A program made the position numbers and the translations under genes. The notes below the pieces were generated by a model. It was not told the origin of the DNA. It was given only the letters and a program-made list of their open reading frames with translations, and did not search any database. This document shows positions 1 to 7,730 of a stretch of 42,166 nucleotides of DNA, one piece after another (position 1 is the first letter of the stretch; each line of letters begins with the position of its first letter). This stretch comes from Verrucomicrobiota bacterium (GTDB lineage: Bacteria; Verrucomicrobiota; Verrucomicrobiia; Palsa-1439), in assembly GCA_003164675.1 (NCBI GenBank), contig PLTX01000085.1:1-42166 (forward strand), written 5' to 3'.

Positions 1-1
1 T

Positions 2-157
2 CCAGTCAACGGGTGCAGGTCAGAAGAGTCTATCTACAAGAGTGTCGATCTGGACAAGACTGAGACGGTCCGCGCAGAGCTTCACAATTGGATTCGCAAT
101 GACTTGAACCTTGGCCCGTGCAGCAATTGCGGAAATCTCCACTTGAGTTCGCGGTAG
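2..157 (+). CDS. C-terminal end of an unidentified protein (partial)
   Basis: An open frame enters from the left edge and stops at TAG 155-157, giving the last 51 residues of a protein whose start is outside the window. The tail contains a CxxC pair in the context GPCSNCGNLHL near the C-terminus, which could bind a metal or iron-sulfur cluster; SPASM-type radical SAM tails look like this, but that is only a resemblance. It points toward the minus-strand MscS gene (convergent). Nothing else can be said of its function. Confidence 0.4.
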   Translation, partial: PVNGCRSEESIYKSVDLDKTETVRAELHNWIRNDLNLGPCSNCGNLHLSSR

Positions 158-234
158 TTAAAGGACGCTTCAGAAGTTTTCTAGTGGCGCACTTGGTCGT
201 CACGGGCGAAATGCGGCGGGTGTAGCGGGAAGGA

Positions 235-1110
235 TCAGCTCGGGCCGGGTTTCATCTCAACCCTTACCGCTCCGTCGATGTGGACGCCGCGCTGCGGGAA
301 CGGGATTTCAATGCCGTTCTTCTTGAACTTGTCCCAGATCGCGAAGTTCAACTGGCTCTCCAGATTGCCCGGCCGATGCGCCATGTCTTCCGCCCAGACG
401 CGTAGCTCAAAGTTGAGCGAGCTTTCGCCGAATTCTTTGAATGCGACCGTGGGGGCCGGATCCTTGAGGACATTCGGGTTCTCATTGGCAATTTCGAGTA
501 AGAGCTTCTCCACCACATGCGGATCGCTGCCGGAGCCGACACCGATCGCCAGCCGTAAGCGCACGCGCGGATCGATATGGGTCCAGTTCACCACTCGATT
601 CGTGACAAAATTCGAGTTCGGCACGATCACCATGATGTTGTCGTTGGTCAACACATGCGTCGCGCGGGCGCCGATCCGCACCACTTTGCCAACCGTGTTG
701 TTGCCGAGATCGATGCGGTCGCCAATCTGAATCGGCCGCTCCGCCAGGATGATCAGTCCGCTCACAAAATCGTTGACGATGTTTTGCAGGCCAAGGCCGA
801 TGCCCACACCCAACGCGCCCGCGATGACCACCAGCGAACTCAGATTGATGCCCACCGACTCCACACCGATGAGCAATCCGAGCACCAGCACGAGATAGCT
901 GACAATGCGCGCGATCGCATACTGCTGGCCGACGTCCAACTTTGTGTGCGCCAGCACGCGCGTGCGCAACAGGTAACGCACCAGACGCGACAGCAGCACG
1001 ACAATGCCGATGACAACGAAGAACTCGATCATCGTCGCCAGCGAAATCGACGTCTGTCCCAACTGGAACAACGGCTTGGTGAACACCCCAAATATCTCGG
1101 TCCAGGTCAT
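235..1110 (-). CDS. MscS-family small-conductance mechanosensitive channel
   Basis: A 291-residue inner-membrane protein expected to form a heptameric channel that opens under membrane tension and releases solutes after osmotic downshock. Three hydrophobic segments are visible (about residues 22-45, 65-83 and 90-122). The third is the Gly/Ala-rich pore helix typical of the family (AGALGVGIGLGLQNIVNDF), followed by the beta domain (ERPIQIGDRIDLG) and the alpha/beta cytoplasmic domain with VPNSNFVTNRVVNW. The length matches the short MscS class. The ATG lies 5 bp after the stop of the oxidoreductase gene, so the two are probably cotranscribed. MscS family membership is clear; the physiological stimulus and ion preference are not visible. 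Confidence 0.93.
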   Translation of the reverse strand: MTWTEIFGVFTKPLFQLGQTSISLATMIEFFVVIGIVVLLSRLVRYLLRTRVLAHTKLDVGQQYAIARIVSYLVLVLGLLIGVESVGINLSSLVVIAGALGVGIGLGLQNIVNDFVSGLIILAERPIQIGDRIDLGNNTVGKVVRIGARATHVLTNDNIMVIVPNSNFVTNRVVNWTHIDPRVRLRLAIGVGSGSDPHVVEKLLLEIANENPNVLKDPAPTVAFKEFGESSLNFELRVWAEDMAHRPGNLESQLNFAIWDKFKKNGIEIPFPQRGVHIDGAVRVEMKPGPS

Positions 1111-1115
1111 CTAAA

Positions 1116-2252
1116 TTATTTCCCGATGGAAATCCACCGGTGCATTCTGGCGGATTTTTCGACGGCTTCGAGCACAATCTGATTGGCCAGACCGTCCTCA
1201 AACGTCGGCTGCACCGAGTGTTTGTCCGCGACCGCGTTGATGAAGTCCGCAATCGTGTGCACGAACGTGTGTTCGTAGCCGATGATGTGACCCGGCGGCC
1301 ACCAGTTGCCGACGTACGGATGCACCCCGCCGCCCTGCGTGACCAGTATGTCGCGGAATCCGCGTCGGTCCGCTGGATCAGCATCGCTGTAATACTTCAA
1401 TCGGTTCATGTCTTCAAAATCAAACACCAGCGAGCCTTTGCTGCCGTTGATCTCAATCTGGATGCCGTTCTTGCGACCGAGGGCGAAGCGCGTCGCCTCC
1501 AAATTCGCCAGCGCCCCGTTCTCGAATCGTCCAATGAACATGACCGCGTCATCGACCGTGACCTTTCCCTTCTTGTTCGATTCGCCGGGCAGCGGACGCT
1601 CTTTGACGAACGTCTCCATCTGGCCGCACACCTCCGTGAACTCGCCGATCAAGTACCGACCCAAATCGATGATGTGCGCGCCGATGTCGCCGTGCGCGCC
1701 CGACCCCGCAATTTTGCTCTGCAACCGCCACACGAGCGGGAAATTCGGGTCCACAATCCAATCCTGCGCGTAGCGCGCCCGGTAATGGTAGATCGTTCCC
1801 AGGTCGCCAGCGTCGATCATTCGTTTCGCCTGCACAATCGCCGGGATGCGGCGGTAGTTGTGACACACCATATTGACCACCCCGGCCTTGTTCACGGCCT
1901 CGACCATCTGCTTCGCTTGTTTCACATTCATCGCCAGCGGCTTCTCGCAGAGGATCGCCTTGCCGGCTTTCGCGGCAGCGATGGCAATCTCGGCATGCGT
2001 GTCGTTGGGCGTGTTGATGTCGACAACATCGATGGTCGCGTCCTCGACCACCTCGCGCCAGTCGGTTACGAACTGGTTCCAGCCCCAGCGTGTGCAAGCG
2101 TTCATCACGCCGGATTTCTCGCGACCGCAGATGACCTTCAGTACCGGGCGGGCTTTCAGATCGAAAAACTTGTCCGCCTTCACCCACGCGTTGGTATGGG
2201 CGCGGCCCATGAATTTGTAACCGATCATTCCGATGTTCAGGGTTTTTGGCAT
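1116..2252 (-). CDS. Gfo/Idh/MocA family NAD(P)-dependent oxidoreductase
   Basis: A 378-residue cytoplasmic dehydrogenase. The N-terminal Rossmann fold begins NIGMIGYKFMGRAHTNAW (a variant of GxGxxG), and the family signature CEKPLAMN carries the catalytic-region lysine around residue 100. The C-terminal half is the typical beta-sheet substrate domain, with GAHGDIGAHIIDLGRYLIGE and FEDGLANQIVLEAVEKSA. Members oxidise sugars, inositols or glycosides, and the substrate cannot be read from sequence. In Verrucomicrobiota such genes occur in many paralogues linked to polysaccharide and inositol use. It is divergent from the aminotransferase at 2346 and sits directly upstream of mscS, with which it probably forms an operon. 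Confidence 0.93.
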   Translation of the reverse strand: MPKTLNIGMIGYKFMGRAHTNAWVKADKFFDLKARPVLKVICGREKSGVMNACTRWGWNQFVTDWREVVEDATIDVVDINTPNDTHAEIAIAAAKAGKAILCEKPLAMNVKQAKQMVEAVNKAGVVNMVCHNYRRIPAIVQAKRMIDAGDLGTIYHYRARYAQDWIVDPNFPLVWRLQSKIAGSGAHGDIGAHIIDLGRYLIGEFTEVCGQMETFVKERPLPGESNKKGKVTVDDAVMFIGRFENGALANLEATRFALGRKNGIQIEINGSKGSLVFDFEDMNRLKYYSDADPADRRGFRDILVTQGGGVHPYVGNWWPPGHIIGYEHTFVHTIADFINAVADKHSVQPTFEDGLANQIVLEAVEKSARMHRWISIGK

Positions 2253-2278
2253 GGCTCGCCCTCGCTCGCAAAAAAAGG

Positions 2279-2305
2279 TTGAGATTTGGCGGCAAACATT
2301 ATATT
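2279..2305 (+). promoter_or_regulatory. possible sigma70-type promoter for the aminotransferase gene
   Basis: TTGAGA (2279-2284) and TATATT (2300-2305) lie in the 93-bp divergent intergenic region upstream of the aminotransferase. The spacing is 15 bp, shorter than the optimum, so this is a tentative assignment by eye. Confidence 0.25.
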
Positions 2306-2345
2306 CATTGGCTTAACCCGTTTGTCACGAGAAAAAGAGAGGAAT

Positions 2346-3434
2346 ATGCCCATGACCAAGCCCCACGTTAAGTTGTTTATACCTGGCCCCGTGGAGGTTA
2401 GCGAGGATACGCTCCAGGCGATGTGCCAGCCGATGATCGGGCATCGCGGAACCGGTTTCCAGGACCTGTACGCCGCGATTCAACCAAAACTGCAGGCGAT
2501 TCTCTACACGAAGAATCCCGTCTTCATTTCCACGTCGTCGGCCTGGGGTGTCATGGAAGGCGCCGTCCGCAATCTCGTCGCCAAAAAAGTCCTTAACTGC
2601 TGCTGCGGCGCGTTCTCGGATAAATGGTTCGACGTGAGCAAGCGTTGCGGCAAGGAAGCCGAGGAGCTCAAGATCGATTGGGGCCAGCCGATCCTGCCGG
2701 AAGCGGTCGATGCGAAGCTCAAGACGGGTCAGTTCGACGCCATCACGCTCATCCACAACGAGACTTCCACGGGATTGATGAACCCGCTCGCCGACATCGC
2801 GAAGGTCGTGCGCAAGTATCCCGAGGTGATGTTCATCGTCGACAGCGTCAGTTCCATGACCGCGGTGAAAATCGAGACGGATGCGCTGGGCATTGACGTC
2901 CTGCTCGCGGGTACGCAAAAGGCGTGGGCGATGCCGCCGGGCCTCGCCGTATTTGCCGTGAGCGAACGCGCGTTGAAGAAAGCCGAGAAGATGCCCGGTC
3001 GCGGCTTCTATTTCGACTTCCCCGAGTTCAAGGCCAACCATGACAAGAACATGACGCCATCGACCCCGAGCATCCCGCACATCTACGGCTTGAAATTCAA
3101 ACTCGACCAGTTCGAGAAGGAAGGCATCGAGAACCGCTATGCCCGCCACGCCAAAATGGCGCAGAAAACCCGCGAGTGGGCGAAGTCGCGCGGATTCGAA
3201 CTCTTCCCGAAAGCCGGCTATGAATCCCTCACGCTCACCTGCATAAAGAACACCAGGAATATCGACGTGGCCAAATTGCAAAAGGCGCTCAAGGACAAAT
3301 ACAAGGTCCTCATCGACGGCGGCTACGGCCCGATCAAGGGCAAGACGTTCCGCCTCGCGCACATGGGCGATGAGACGCTCGAAACCGTGTCGCAACTGCA
3401 CGTCATGATCGATGATTGCCTGAAGTCGTTGTGA
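2346..3434 (+). CDS. class V aminotransferase (serine/alanine-glyoxylate aminotransferase family)
   Basis: A 362-residue PLP enzyme of fold type I. The start at ATG 2346 is preferred over the longer frame from 2286 because it follows GAGAGGA and gives the usual beginning, a short basic stretch and then KLFIPGPVEVSE. Visible motifs are GHRGTGFQDLY, the PLP-binding Asp in FIVDSVSSM, and the Schiff-base lysine in LLAGTQKAWAMPPGL (about K192). The family includes serine-glyoxylate, alanine-glyoxylate and 2-aminoethylphosphonate transaminases and some phosphoserine-like members. It probably interconverts an amino acid and glyoxylate or pyruvate; exact substrates cannot be set. The stop overlaps the next gene's GTG (GTGA, 3431-3434). 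Confidence 0.92.
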   Translation: MPMTKPHVKLFIPGPVEVSEDTLQAMCQPMIGHRGTGFQDLYAAIQPKLQAILYTKNPVFISTSSAWGVMEGAVRNLVAKKVLNCCCGAFSDKWFDVSKRCGKEAEELKIDWGQPILPEAVDAKLKTGQFDAITLIHNETSTGLMNPLADIAKVVRKYPEVMFIVDSVSSMTAVKIETDALGIDVLLAGTQKAWAMPPGLAVFAVSERALKKAEKMPGRGFYFDFPEFKANHDKNMTPSTPSIPHIYGLKFKLDQFEKEGIENRYARHAKMAQKTREWAKSRGFELFPKAGYESLTLTCIKNTRNIDVAKLQKALKDKYKVLIDGGYGPIKGKTFRLAHMGDETLETVSQLHVMIDDCLKSL

Positions 3435-3991
3435 CCATTACGAAACTAGCCGTTCTCGACGCCGTCGCATCGTTGATGCGACGGCGTTTCAACGTGGACG
3501 CCGAACCCAACAAACAGTTCGTTTTGGAGTGCGCCGACTTGTCGGCGCTTTTGGAGAATGGCAAGGCGGGAACAAGTTCCCGCACTCCAAAACAGGTCGC
3601 CATCACCGCCGACCTATATCTTCCCGACCCGCTCCATTGTATCGTGCAATTCGACGACGCAACCCATTGCACACGGGAACGCGCCAAAACCTTCGCGAAT
3701 TATCCGTCCGATACACCGCTCAACTTCGACATGCGCCGCTATCTTGCCGACCAAACACCCGGCGATGCCGCCATCGCTCAAGCCGACGCGCTTGCCGACT
3801 TGCTTCCACCGAAGCACGGCCTCAACCCAACCGTCCGCATCCGCGCCGATGAAATCGACGAGCTAAGCGGTTCCTTGGCCGATCGCATCGAAGCACTGCT
3901 CTCCAACCGCTTCGCCTGCCACGCCGGCACCACCTTCCACCTCATGGTGGACAACGCCGGCGCCAAGCCCCACCGCGCACACGGCAGCTAG
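3431..3991 (+). CDS. uncharacterised small protein with a translated palindromic insertion
   Basis: A 186-residue protein of unknown function. A GTG start at 3431 overlaps the aminotransferase stop in the sequence GTGA, arguing for translational coupling; an ATG at 3416 is also in frame. No transmembrane segment, signal peptide or recognised domain is seen. Residues of roughly 30-55 are encoded by a 73-bp palindromic repeat (3521-3593), so about one eighth of the protein is repeat-derived, and the frame stays open through it. The C-terminal half has acidic helical stretches (RADEIDELSGSLADRIEALL). Whether the protein is still functional after the insertion is unknown. Confidence 0.6.
   Translation: MTITKLAVLDAVASLMRRRFNVDAEPNKQFVLECADLSALLENGKAGTSSRTPKQVAITADLYLPDPLHCIVQFDDATHCTRERAKTFANYPSDTPLNFDMRRYLADQTPGDAAIAQADALADLLPPKHGLNPTVRIRADEIDELSGSLADRIEALLSNRFACHAGTTFHLMVDNAGAKPHRAHGS
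3521..3593. repeat. REP/MITE-like palindromic element inside a coding sequence
   Basis: The element is bounded by perfect 13-bp inverted ends, GTTTTGGAGTGCG (3521-3533) and CGCACTCCAAAAC (3581-3593). Inside are two perfect 8-bp hairpins: GCGCCGAC-TT-GTCGGCGC (3531-3548) and GCGGGAAC-AA-GTTCCCGC (3566-3583). It lies wholly inside the gene at 3431-3991 and is read as protein (ECADLSALLENG...). I have a general memory of similar 'ECADLSAL' peptides in verrucomicrobial proteins, consistent with a dispersed family. Confidence 0.85.
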
Positions 3992-4001
3992 ACAGACAAA
4001 C

Positions 4002-4529
4002 TCAACTTGGCTTCCAGCGGAAACGTTGGCGCAACCACTGCACCAACTGTTTGTCCAGTGACGGCATGATGATTTCCAACGGGGTGCGACCGTCGCGTAC
4101 AGCGATCCAGAGCACCCAAACGAGCAACAAGAATCCCGCCAGGAAGTTTTGCCACGAGTAAAACTCCCATGCGCGCGGATTCTCCACGTACCAGTTTGAG
4201 AACGGCCAGAGGTAATATATCCCCCAATCCGCGCCCGAGCCGTAGGAATCCATCACGAGGTGAAGATGGAAGAGCCCCAGATAGACGAAGAATGCTCTCC
4301 ATCGTCGTCCTGAGAAAAGCATCAGACCGACGGACAGCAAGAGCCCAAATGGAAGATTGTGGCAGAGCTTGTGGTGATATTCCCAATAGAATTCCGGACC
4401 CGCCAGGATCCCCAGCCCATCCAAGTCCGCCCAACTCGCCGCCAGCATGCAACAGAACCGTTCGCGAGGCGTGAGCTTTGCGTAGTTCCCCAGACACCAC
4501 CCGGACATAACGTGCGTTTGAATGTGCAT
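4002..4529 (-). CDS. YdjM/DUF457-like inner-membrane metal-dependent hydrolase
   Basis: A 175-residue membrane protein. ATG 4529 is chosen because the family starts with MHIQTHVMSGW; the frame is open 87 bp further upstream. Conserved polar positions typical of this family are present: TH near the N-terminus, AASWADLDGLG (the usual PDID/DLD site), a His cluster YHHKLCHNLPFGL, and FHLHLVMDSYG. At least three hydrophobic stretches follow, then a basic C-terminal tail. The family is annotated as membrane-associated putative hydrolase, and the E. coli ydjM gene is LexA-controlled. Here it is divergent from a Y-family polymerase with a palindrome between them, which fits joint damage-inducible control (inference). 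Confidence 0.75.
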   Translation of the reverse strand: MHIQTHVMSGWCLGNYAKLTPRERFCCMLAASWADLDGLGILAGPEFYWEYHHKLCHNLPFGLLLSVGLMLFSGRRWRAFFVYLGLFHLHLVMDSYGSGADWGIYYLWPFSNWYVENPRAWEFYSWQNFLAGFLLLVWVLWIAVRDGRTPLEIIMPSLDKQLVQWLRQRFRWKPS

Positions 4530-4607
4530 GGAACCAGCCGCAAGAGTTGTAGTGCGGAAATTGCGGTTCGCCAAGCAGGAACGTCGCATCTTGACAATCT
4601 CCATCCA

Positions 4608-4629
4608 ATACCACACATTTGTGTGGTAT
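4608..4629. promoter_or_regulatory. perfect 22-bp palindrome between divergent YdjM-like and Y-polymerase genes
   Basis: ATACCACACA-TT-TGTGTGGTAT: two perfect 10-bp arms around TT. It covers the polymerase start codon (ATG 4628-4630), and a TTGACA hexamer lies 12 bp before it (4591-4596). Position and symmetry suggest a repressor operator serving the divergent pair. It does not match the verrucomicrobial LexA consensus I know (TGTTC-N4-GAACA), so the cognate factor is unknown. Confidence 0.6.
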
Positions 4630-6028
4630 GCGGGCGCGACATCAACGAATCCTCCATGTTGACGGCGATTCGTTCTTTGCTTCGTGCGAGATCGCGCTGG
4701 ATCCGAAGTTGAAAACGAGGCCCGTGTTTGTGGGTGGCGGACGACGTGGCGACGGCATCGTGATCGCCGCCAACTACCTCGCGAAAGCCTACGGCATCAT
4801 CACCGGCATGGCGTGTTTCGAGGCCAAACACAAATGTCCCGACGGTGTGCTCGTGCGTCCGCACTACGACGAATACCGCCGCCTCTCACTGGAAATTTTC
4901 CGCCGTGTGCGTCACTACACTCCCCTGCTCGTGCCCACCTCCATCGATGAAGGGTTTCTCGATTTCACGGATTCACCCGCCGTGTTCCGCTGCCGCACCC
5001 CGGCGGAATTGATGACTCGTATGCGGCGCGAGTTGACCAATGAAGTCGGCGTGCCGGTGTCGATGGGCCTCGGTTCCTCACGCTGGCTGGCGAAGCTGGC
5101 GACCGAAGACTGCAAACCGGATAATTTCCTCGAAATCCCGGAAGACGGTGAAAAGGAACGCGAGTTCCTGAAAAACATCCCCGTCCAGAAACTCGCCGGC
5201 ATCGCCAAACGCCGCGCACTCTCGCTGCGCGCGCTCGGCATCTGGACACTCGGCGACGTGGTGCACCTGCCGTTGGGATTGCTGGAGAAACGTTACGGAT
5301 TTTTCGGCCTCGAACTCTGGCTGCTGGCCACCGGACAATTCCGCGAACGCTTGTCGCTGGCCAACAAACCGCGCACCTGCATCGGCAGCGCCACCACCCT
5401 GCCCTATGACGAGCCCGACTACGAAACCGCCCTGTTGTTCCTGCTCGACCAGACCGAACGAACCGTGACGACGTTCTTTCGCGAAAATCTCAAGGCCCGC
5501 GAAATGGGCGTGTACGTCCGCTTCAAAAACATGGAAGGCAACAGCGCGAGCGTGAAATTTCCCGCCGCGCAGTTCGAGCCGCGCCTGATCAATCCGCACG
5601 TGGAACAATTGTTCCGTCAGCTCGTCGCCCATCAGGAACAGCCGATCCGCCAGGTCTGTATCAATTTCTGGAACATGCAGCCGCTGAAACTTGAACCTGA
5701 CATGTTCAACAACGACGTGGAGTACAAGCGCCGCAAATTGCATCATGCGCTGGAACAAATTGAAGCGCGCTACGGCAAACGCAGTGTCAAAACCGGCACG
5801 CGCATGTTGCTGGAACAGGAAGCGGCGTACCTTGTCAGCGAGAAAGCGAAATGTCCGTTCATCCCGCAACGCGAAATGGAAATCAAAATGGACAATATCC
5901 CCGAGCCAATGCTCGATCTGGTTTACGAGGACGAGTGGCAGCCGCTGGAAAACACCCTGCCCGCCGCGCCGCTTCCCCTGCCCCGCACCTGGGGCCGTTC
6001 CACCAGCCGCACGTCGAAGTTTCGCTGA
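4628..6028 (+). CDS. Y-family (translesion) DNA polymerase
   Basis: A 466-residue DinB/UmuC-superfamily polymerase that copies damaged template. ATG 4628 places the catalytic motif RILHVDGDSFFASCE at the extreme N-terminus, as is usual; a TTG at 4619 is in frame but lies inside the palindrome. The canonical HxDMD motif has Gly for Met (HVDGD). The second catalytic motif SIDEGFLD is intact, as is the palm motif SMGLGSSRWLAKLATEDCKPD, followed by a helix-hairpin-helix (QKLAGIAKRRALSLRALGI) and a little-finger domain. The protein is about 100 residues longer than E. coli Pol IV, with an acidic, proline-rich C-terminal tail. It ends one base before the convergent hisB stop. Confidence 0.92.
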   Translation: MRARHQRILHVDGDSFFASCEIALDPKLKTRPVFVGGGRRGDGIVIAANYLAKAYGIITGMACFEAKHKCPDGVLVRPHYDEYRRLSLEIFRRVRHYTPLLVPTSIDEGFLDFTDSPAVFRCRTPAELMTRMRRELTNEVGVPVSMGLGSSRWLAKLATEDCKPDNFLEIPEDGEKEREFLKNIPVQKLAGIAKRRALSLRALGIWTLGDVVHLPLGLLEKRYGFFGLELWLLATGQFRERLSLANKPRTCIGSATTLPYDEPDYETALLFLLDQTERTVTTFFRENLKAREMGVYVRFKNMEGNSASVKFPAAQFEPRLINPHVEQLFRQLVAHQEQPIRQVCINFWNMQPLKLEPDMFNNDVEYKRRKLHHALEQIEARYGKRSVKTGTRMLLEQEAAYLVSEKAKCPFIPQREMEIKMDNIPEPMLDLVYEDEWQPLENTLPAAPLPLPRTWGRSTSRTSKFR

Positions 6029-6646
6029 CTACAACTTTCCTTTTGTGCTGGGCACGCCTTTGACGCGTGGATCGTGCTGACAGGCAAGATCGAGAGCTTT
6101 CGCCAACGCCTTGAAGATCGCCTCGACGATGTGATGCGGCTCGTCACCGCGCAATACATCGACATGCAGATTGCACCGTGCTTCGTTGGCAAAGCCTTGC
6201 AGAAATTCCTTCACCAAACCGACACGAAACTCGCTTTTGCGACCGAGCGACACGTTCGAGATCCGGTTCCAGTTCTTCGCCTCGAACACGAGGAACGGTC
6301 GATTGCTGAAATCCAAGGCGATGCGCGCTTGAGCCAGCGCCTCATCCATGGGCACCAACGCCCACCCGTAACGTCGAATCCCACGCTTGTCTCCCAGCGC
6401 CTGGATGAACGCTTGCCCCAGCGCAATGCCGATATCCTCGACCGTGTGATGAGCGTCCACATCGAGATCGCCCTTCGCTTTCACCGTCAAGTCACACAAC
6501 GAATGCTTCGCCAGCAACGTCAGCATGTGATCGAAGAACGGAACACCCGTCGACACATTCGCCTTGCCTCTGCCGTCAATCGTCAGGGCCAGCAAAATCT
6601 TCGTCTCCGCAGTATCGCGTCGAACTTTAGCGCTTCGCTTTTTCAT
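6029..6646 (-). CDS. hisB: imidazoleglycerol-phosphate dehydratase
   Basis: A 205-residue cytoplasmic enzyme for the dehydration of imidazoleglycerol phosphate to imidazole-acetol phosphate in histidine synthesis. Metal-binding motifs typical of HisB are present: [35 protein letters not shown] and [18 protein letters not shown]. It is the monofunctional type, without a phosphatase domain. ATG 6646 gives a normal N-terminus ([10 protein letters not shown]). However, an in-frame GTG at 6679 overlaps the upstream gene's stop as GTGA, so initiation there is possible. It is the last gene of the hisD-hisC-membrane protein-hisB run. Confidence 0.95.
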   Translation of the reverse strand: MKKRSAKVRRDTAETKILLALTIDGRGKANVSTGVPFFDHMLTLLAKHSLCDLTVKAKGDLDVDAHHTVEDIGIALGQAFIQALGDKRGIRRYGWALVPMDEALAQARIALDFSNRPFLVFEAKNWNRISNVSLGRKSEFRVGLVKEFLQGFANEARCNLHVDVLRGDEPHHIVEAIFKALAKALDLACQHDPRVKGVPSTKGKL

Positions 6647-6675
6647 AGTGCCAATTGATTGATGGTGCCCCCACC

Positions 6676-7716
6676 TCACGACCGCGAGCGATTCTTGGGA
6701 AGCATGTTTTGAACACCCGCGGGAACCAAATTCAGTACGCCACGCTCGATTGCTTCGCGATTGCGTTGATACCCCACTCCCAAGGCAATGATCAGTACTC
6801 CCAGAAACGTCAACGCGAATGGAAACATCACCGAATCCTTGAATACGTCATACGAGAGATAGCCCAGGTACCCAAACACACCCAAGGCTCCGAAGACAAT
6901 AAATGCCCGCCGTTGCAGCAAGACTGACAACAGCATGAGGCACACGTTGATCAAGCAGTACAGGAACCGGTTCAATTGACTGCCGCTATCCATCAGCGAA
7001 AGCCCACCCCAGAACGCCAACAAGCCAAACAAGTATCCCCAAAACGAGAAATCTTCCTGTGTCCGCCGATCAATCAAGTATGCGATCAGCAGCATTATCA
7101 GTCCGAACCACAAGCTCACCCAGAGCCTTTCATGGTAAGCGAAATCCTCTTTGCCAAACAACAAAGGAGTCAAATCCATCGACATGTACCACAGGGCAAA
7201 TGCAATCGGGAACGTCAGAAATGGAAAACGGATGAACCGCAATGCAATCGCGCCAACAAGGATCGTACCCGCTTCCATCAAAAACCAGCTTCCCTTCACC
7301 CAGATGTGAAAGTCCCGATAGGTTCCGGGATCGCCCTGCGGCCAGAGGCCAGTGGTTCGCTCTAGGCCGTAGATCACCAACGGCGTCATCCACACTGCCA
7401 GAGTGAACAACAAACCTCCCGGCACATTCATCTGTAACCGCCACAGCGTGCGGCCCGCAAGTACGAAACAAATTGCATAGAGCACTGAGATTCCACAGAT
7501 TCCGGGACCGCCGAGGTTCTCCCAGGCTAATGTCATGAACCACCCCATGGCGGACATCACGATCAGTGCCCCGAAATAATATGCCAGGTGCGCCAGATCA
7601 AACCGTGGCCGAACATCGCCCCGCTTCTCCAGTGCATGCCACAAGGCGTCCGCTTGAGCTTCCGTGATAACGCTCGTGGACGCCGCCCAGATAAAATCTT
7701 CGCGAGAGATTCTCAT
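6676..7716 (-). CDS. DUF2157-like polytopic membrane protein within the his cluster
   Basis: A 346-residue integral membrane protein with about nine hydrophobic segments. The first 35 residues are a soluble N-terminal piece ([29 protein letters not shown]) like the leader of DUF2157 proteins, then come tightly packed transmembrane helices and a basic tail (LPKNRSRS). No catalytic motif is recognisable and the function is unknown. It lies 14 bp after hisC and its stop overlaps a GTG in frame with hisB, so it is transcribed with the histidine genes, although nothing in it suggests a role in histidine synthesis. Confidence 0.7.
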   Translation of the reverse strand: MRISREDFIWAASTSVITEAQADALWHALEKRGDVRPRFDLAHLAYYFGALIVMSAMGWFMTLAWENLGGPGICGISVLYAICFVLAGRTLWRLQMNVPGGLLFTLAVWMTPLVIYGLERTTGLWPQGDPGTYRDFHIWVKGSWFLMEAGTILVGAIALRFIRFPFLTFPIAFALWYMSMDLTPLLFGKEDFAYHERLWVSLWFGLIMLLIAYLIDRRTQEDFSFWGYLFGLLAFWGGLSLMDSGSQLNRFLYCLINVCLMLLSVLLQRRAFIVFGALGVFGYLGYLSYDVFKDSVMFPFALTFLGVLIIALGVGYQRNREAIERGVLNLVPAGVQNMLPKNRSRS

Positions 7717-7730
7717 GGCTCACCTCCGAT

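Noticed and set aside
278..730. Long plus-strand ORF antisense to mscS
   Set aside because: Arg/Ser/Pro-rich shadow of a conserved gene on the other strand.
2325..3401. 358-codon minus-strand ORF under the aminotransferase
   Set aside because: The plus frame carries all PLP motifs; the antisense frame is a high-GC mirror effect.
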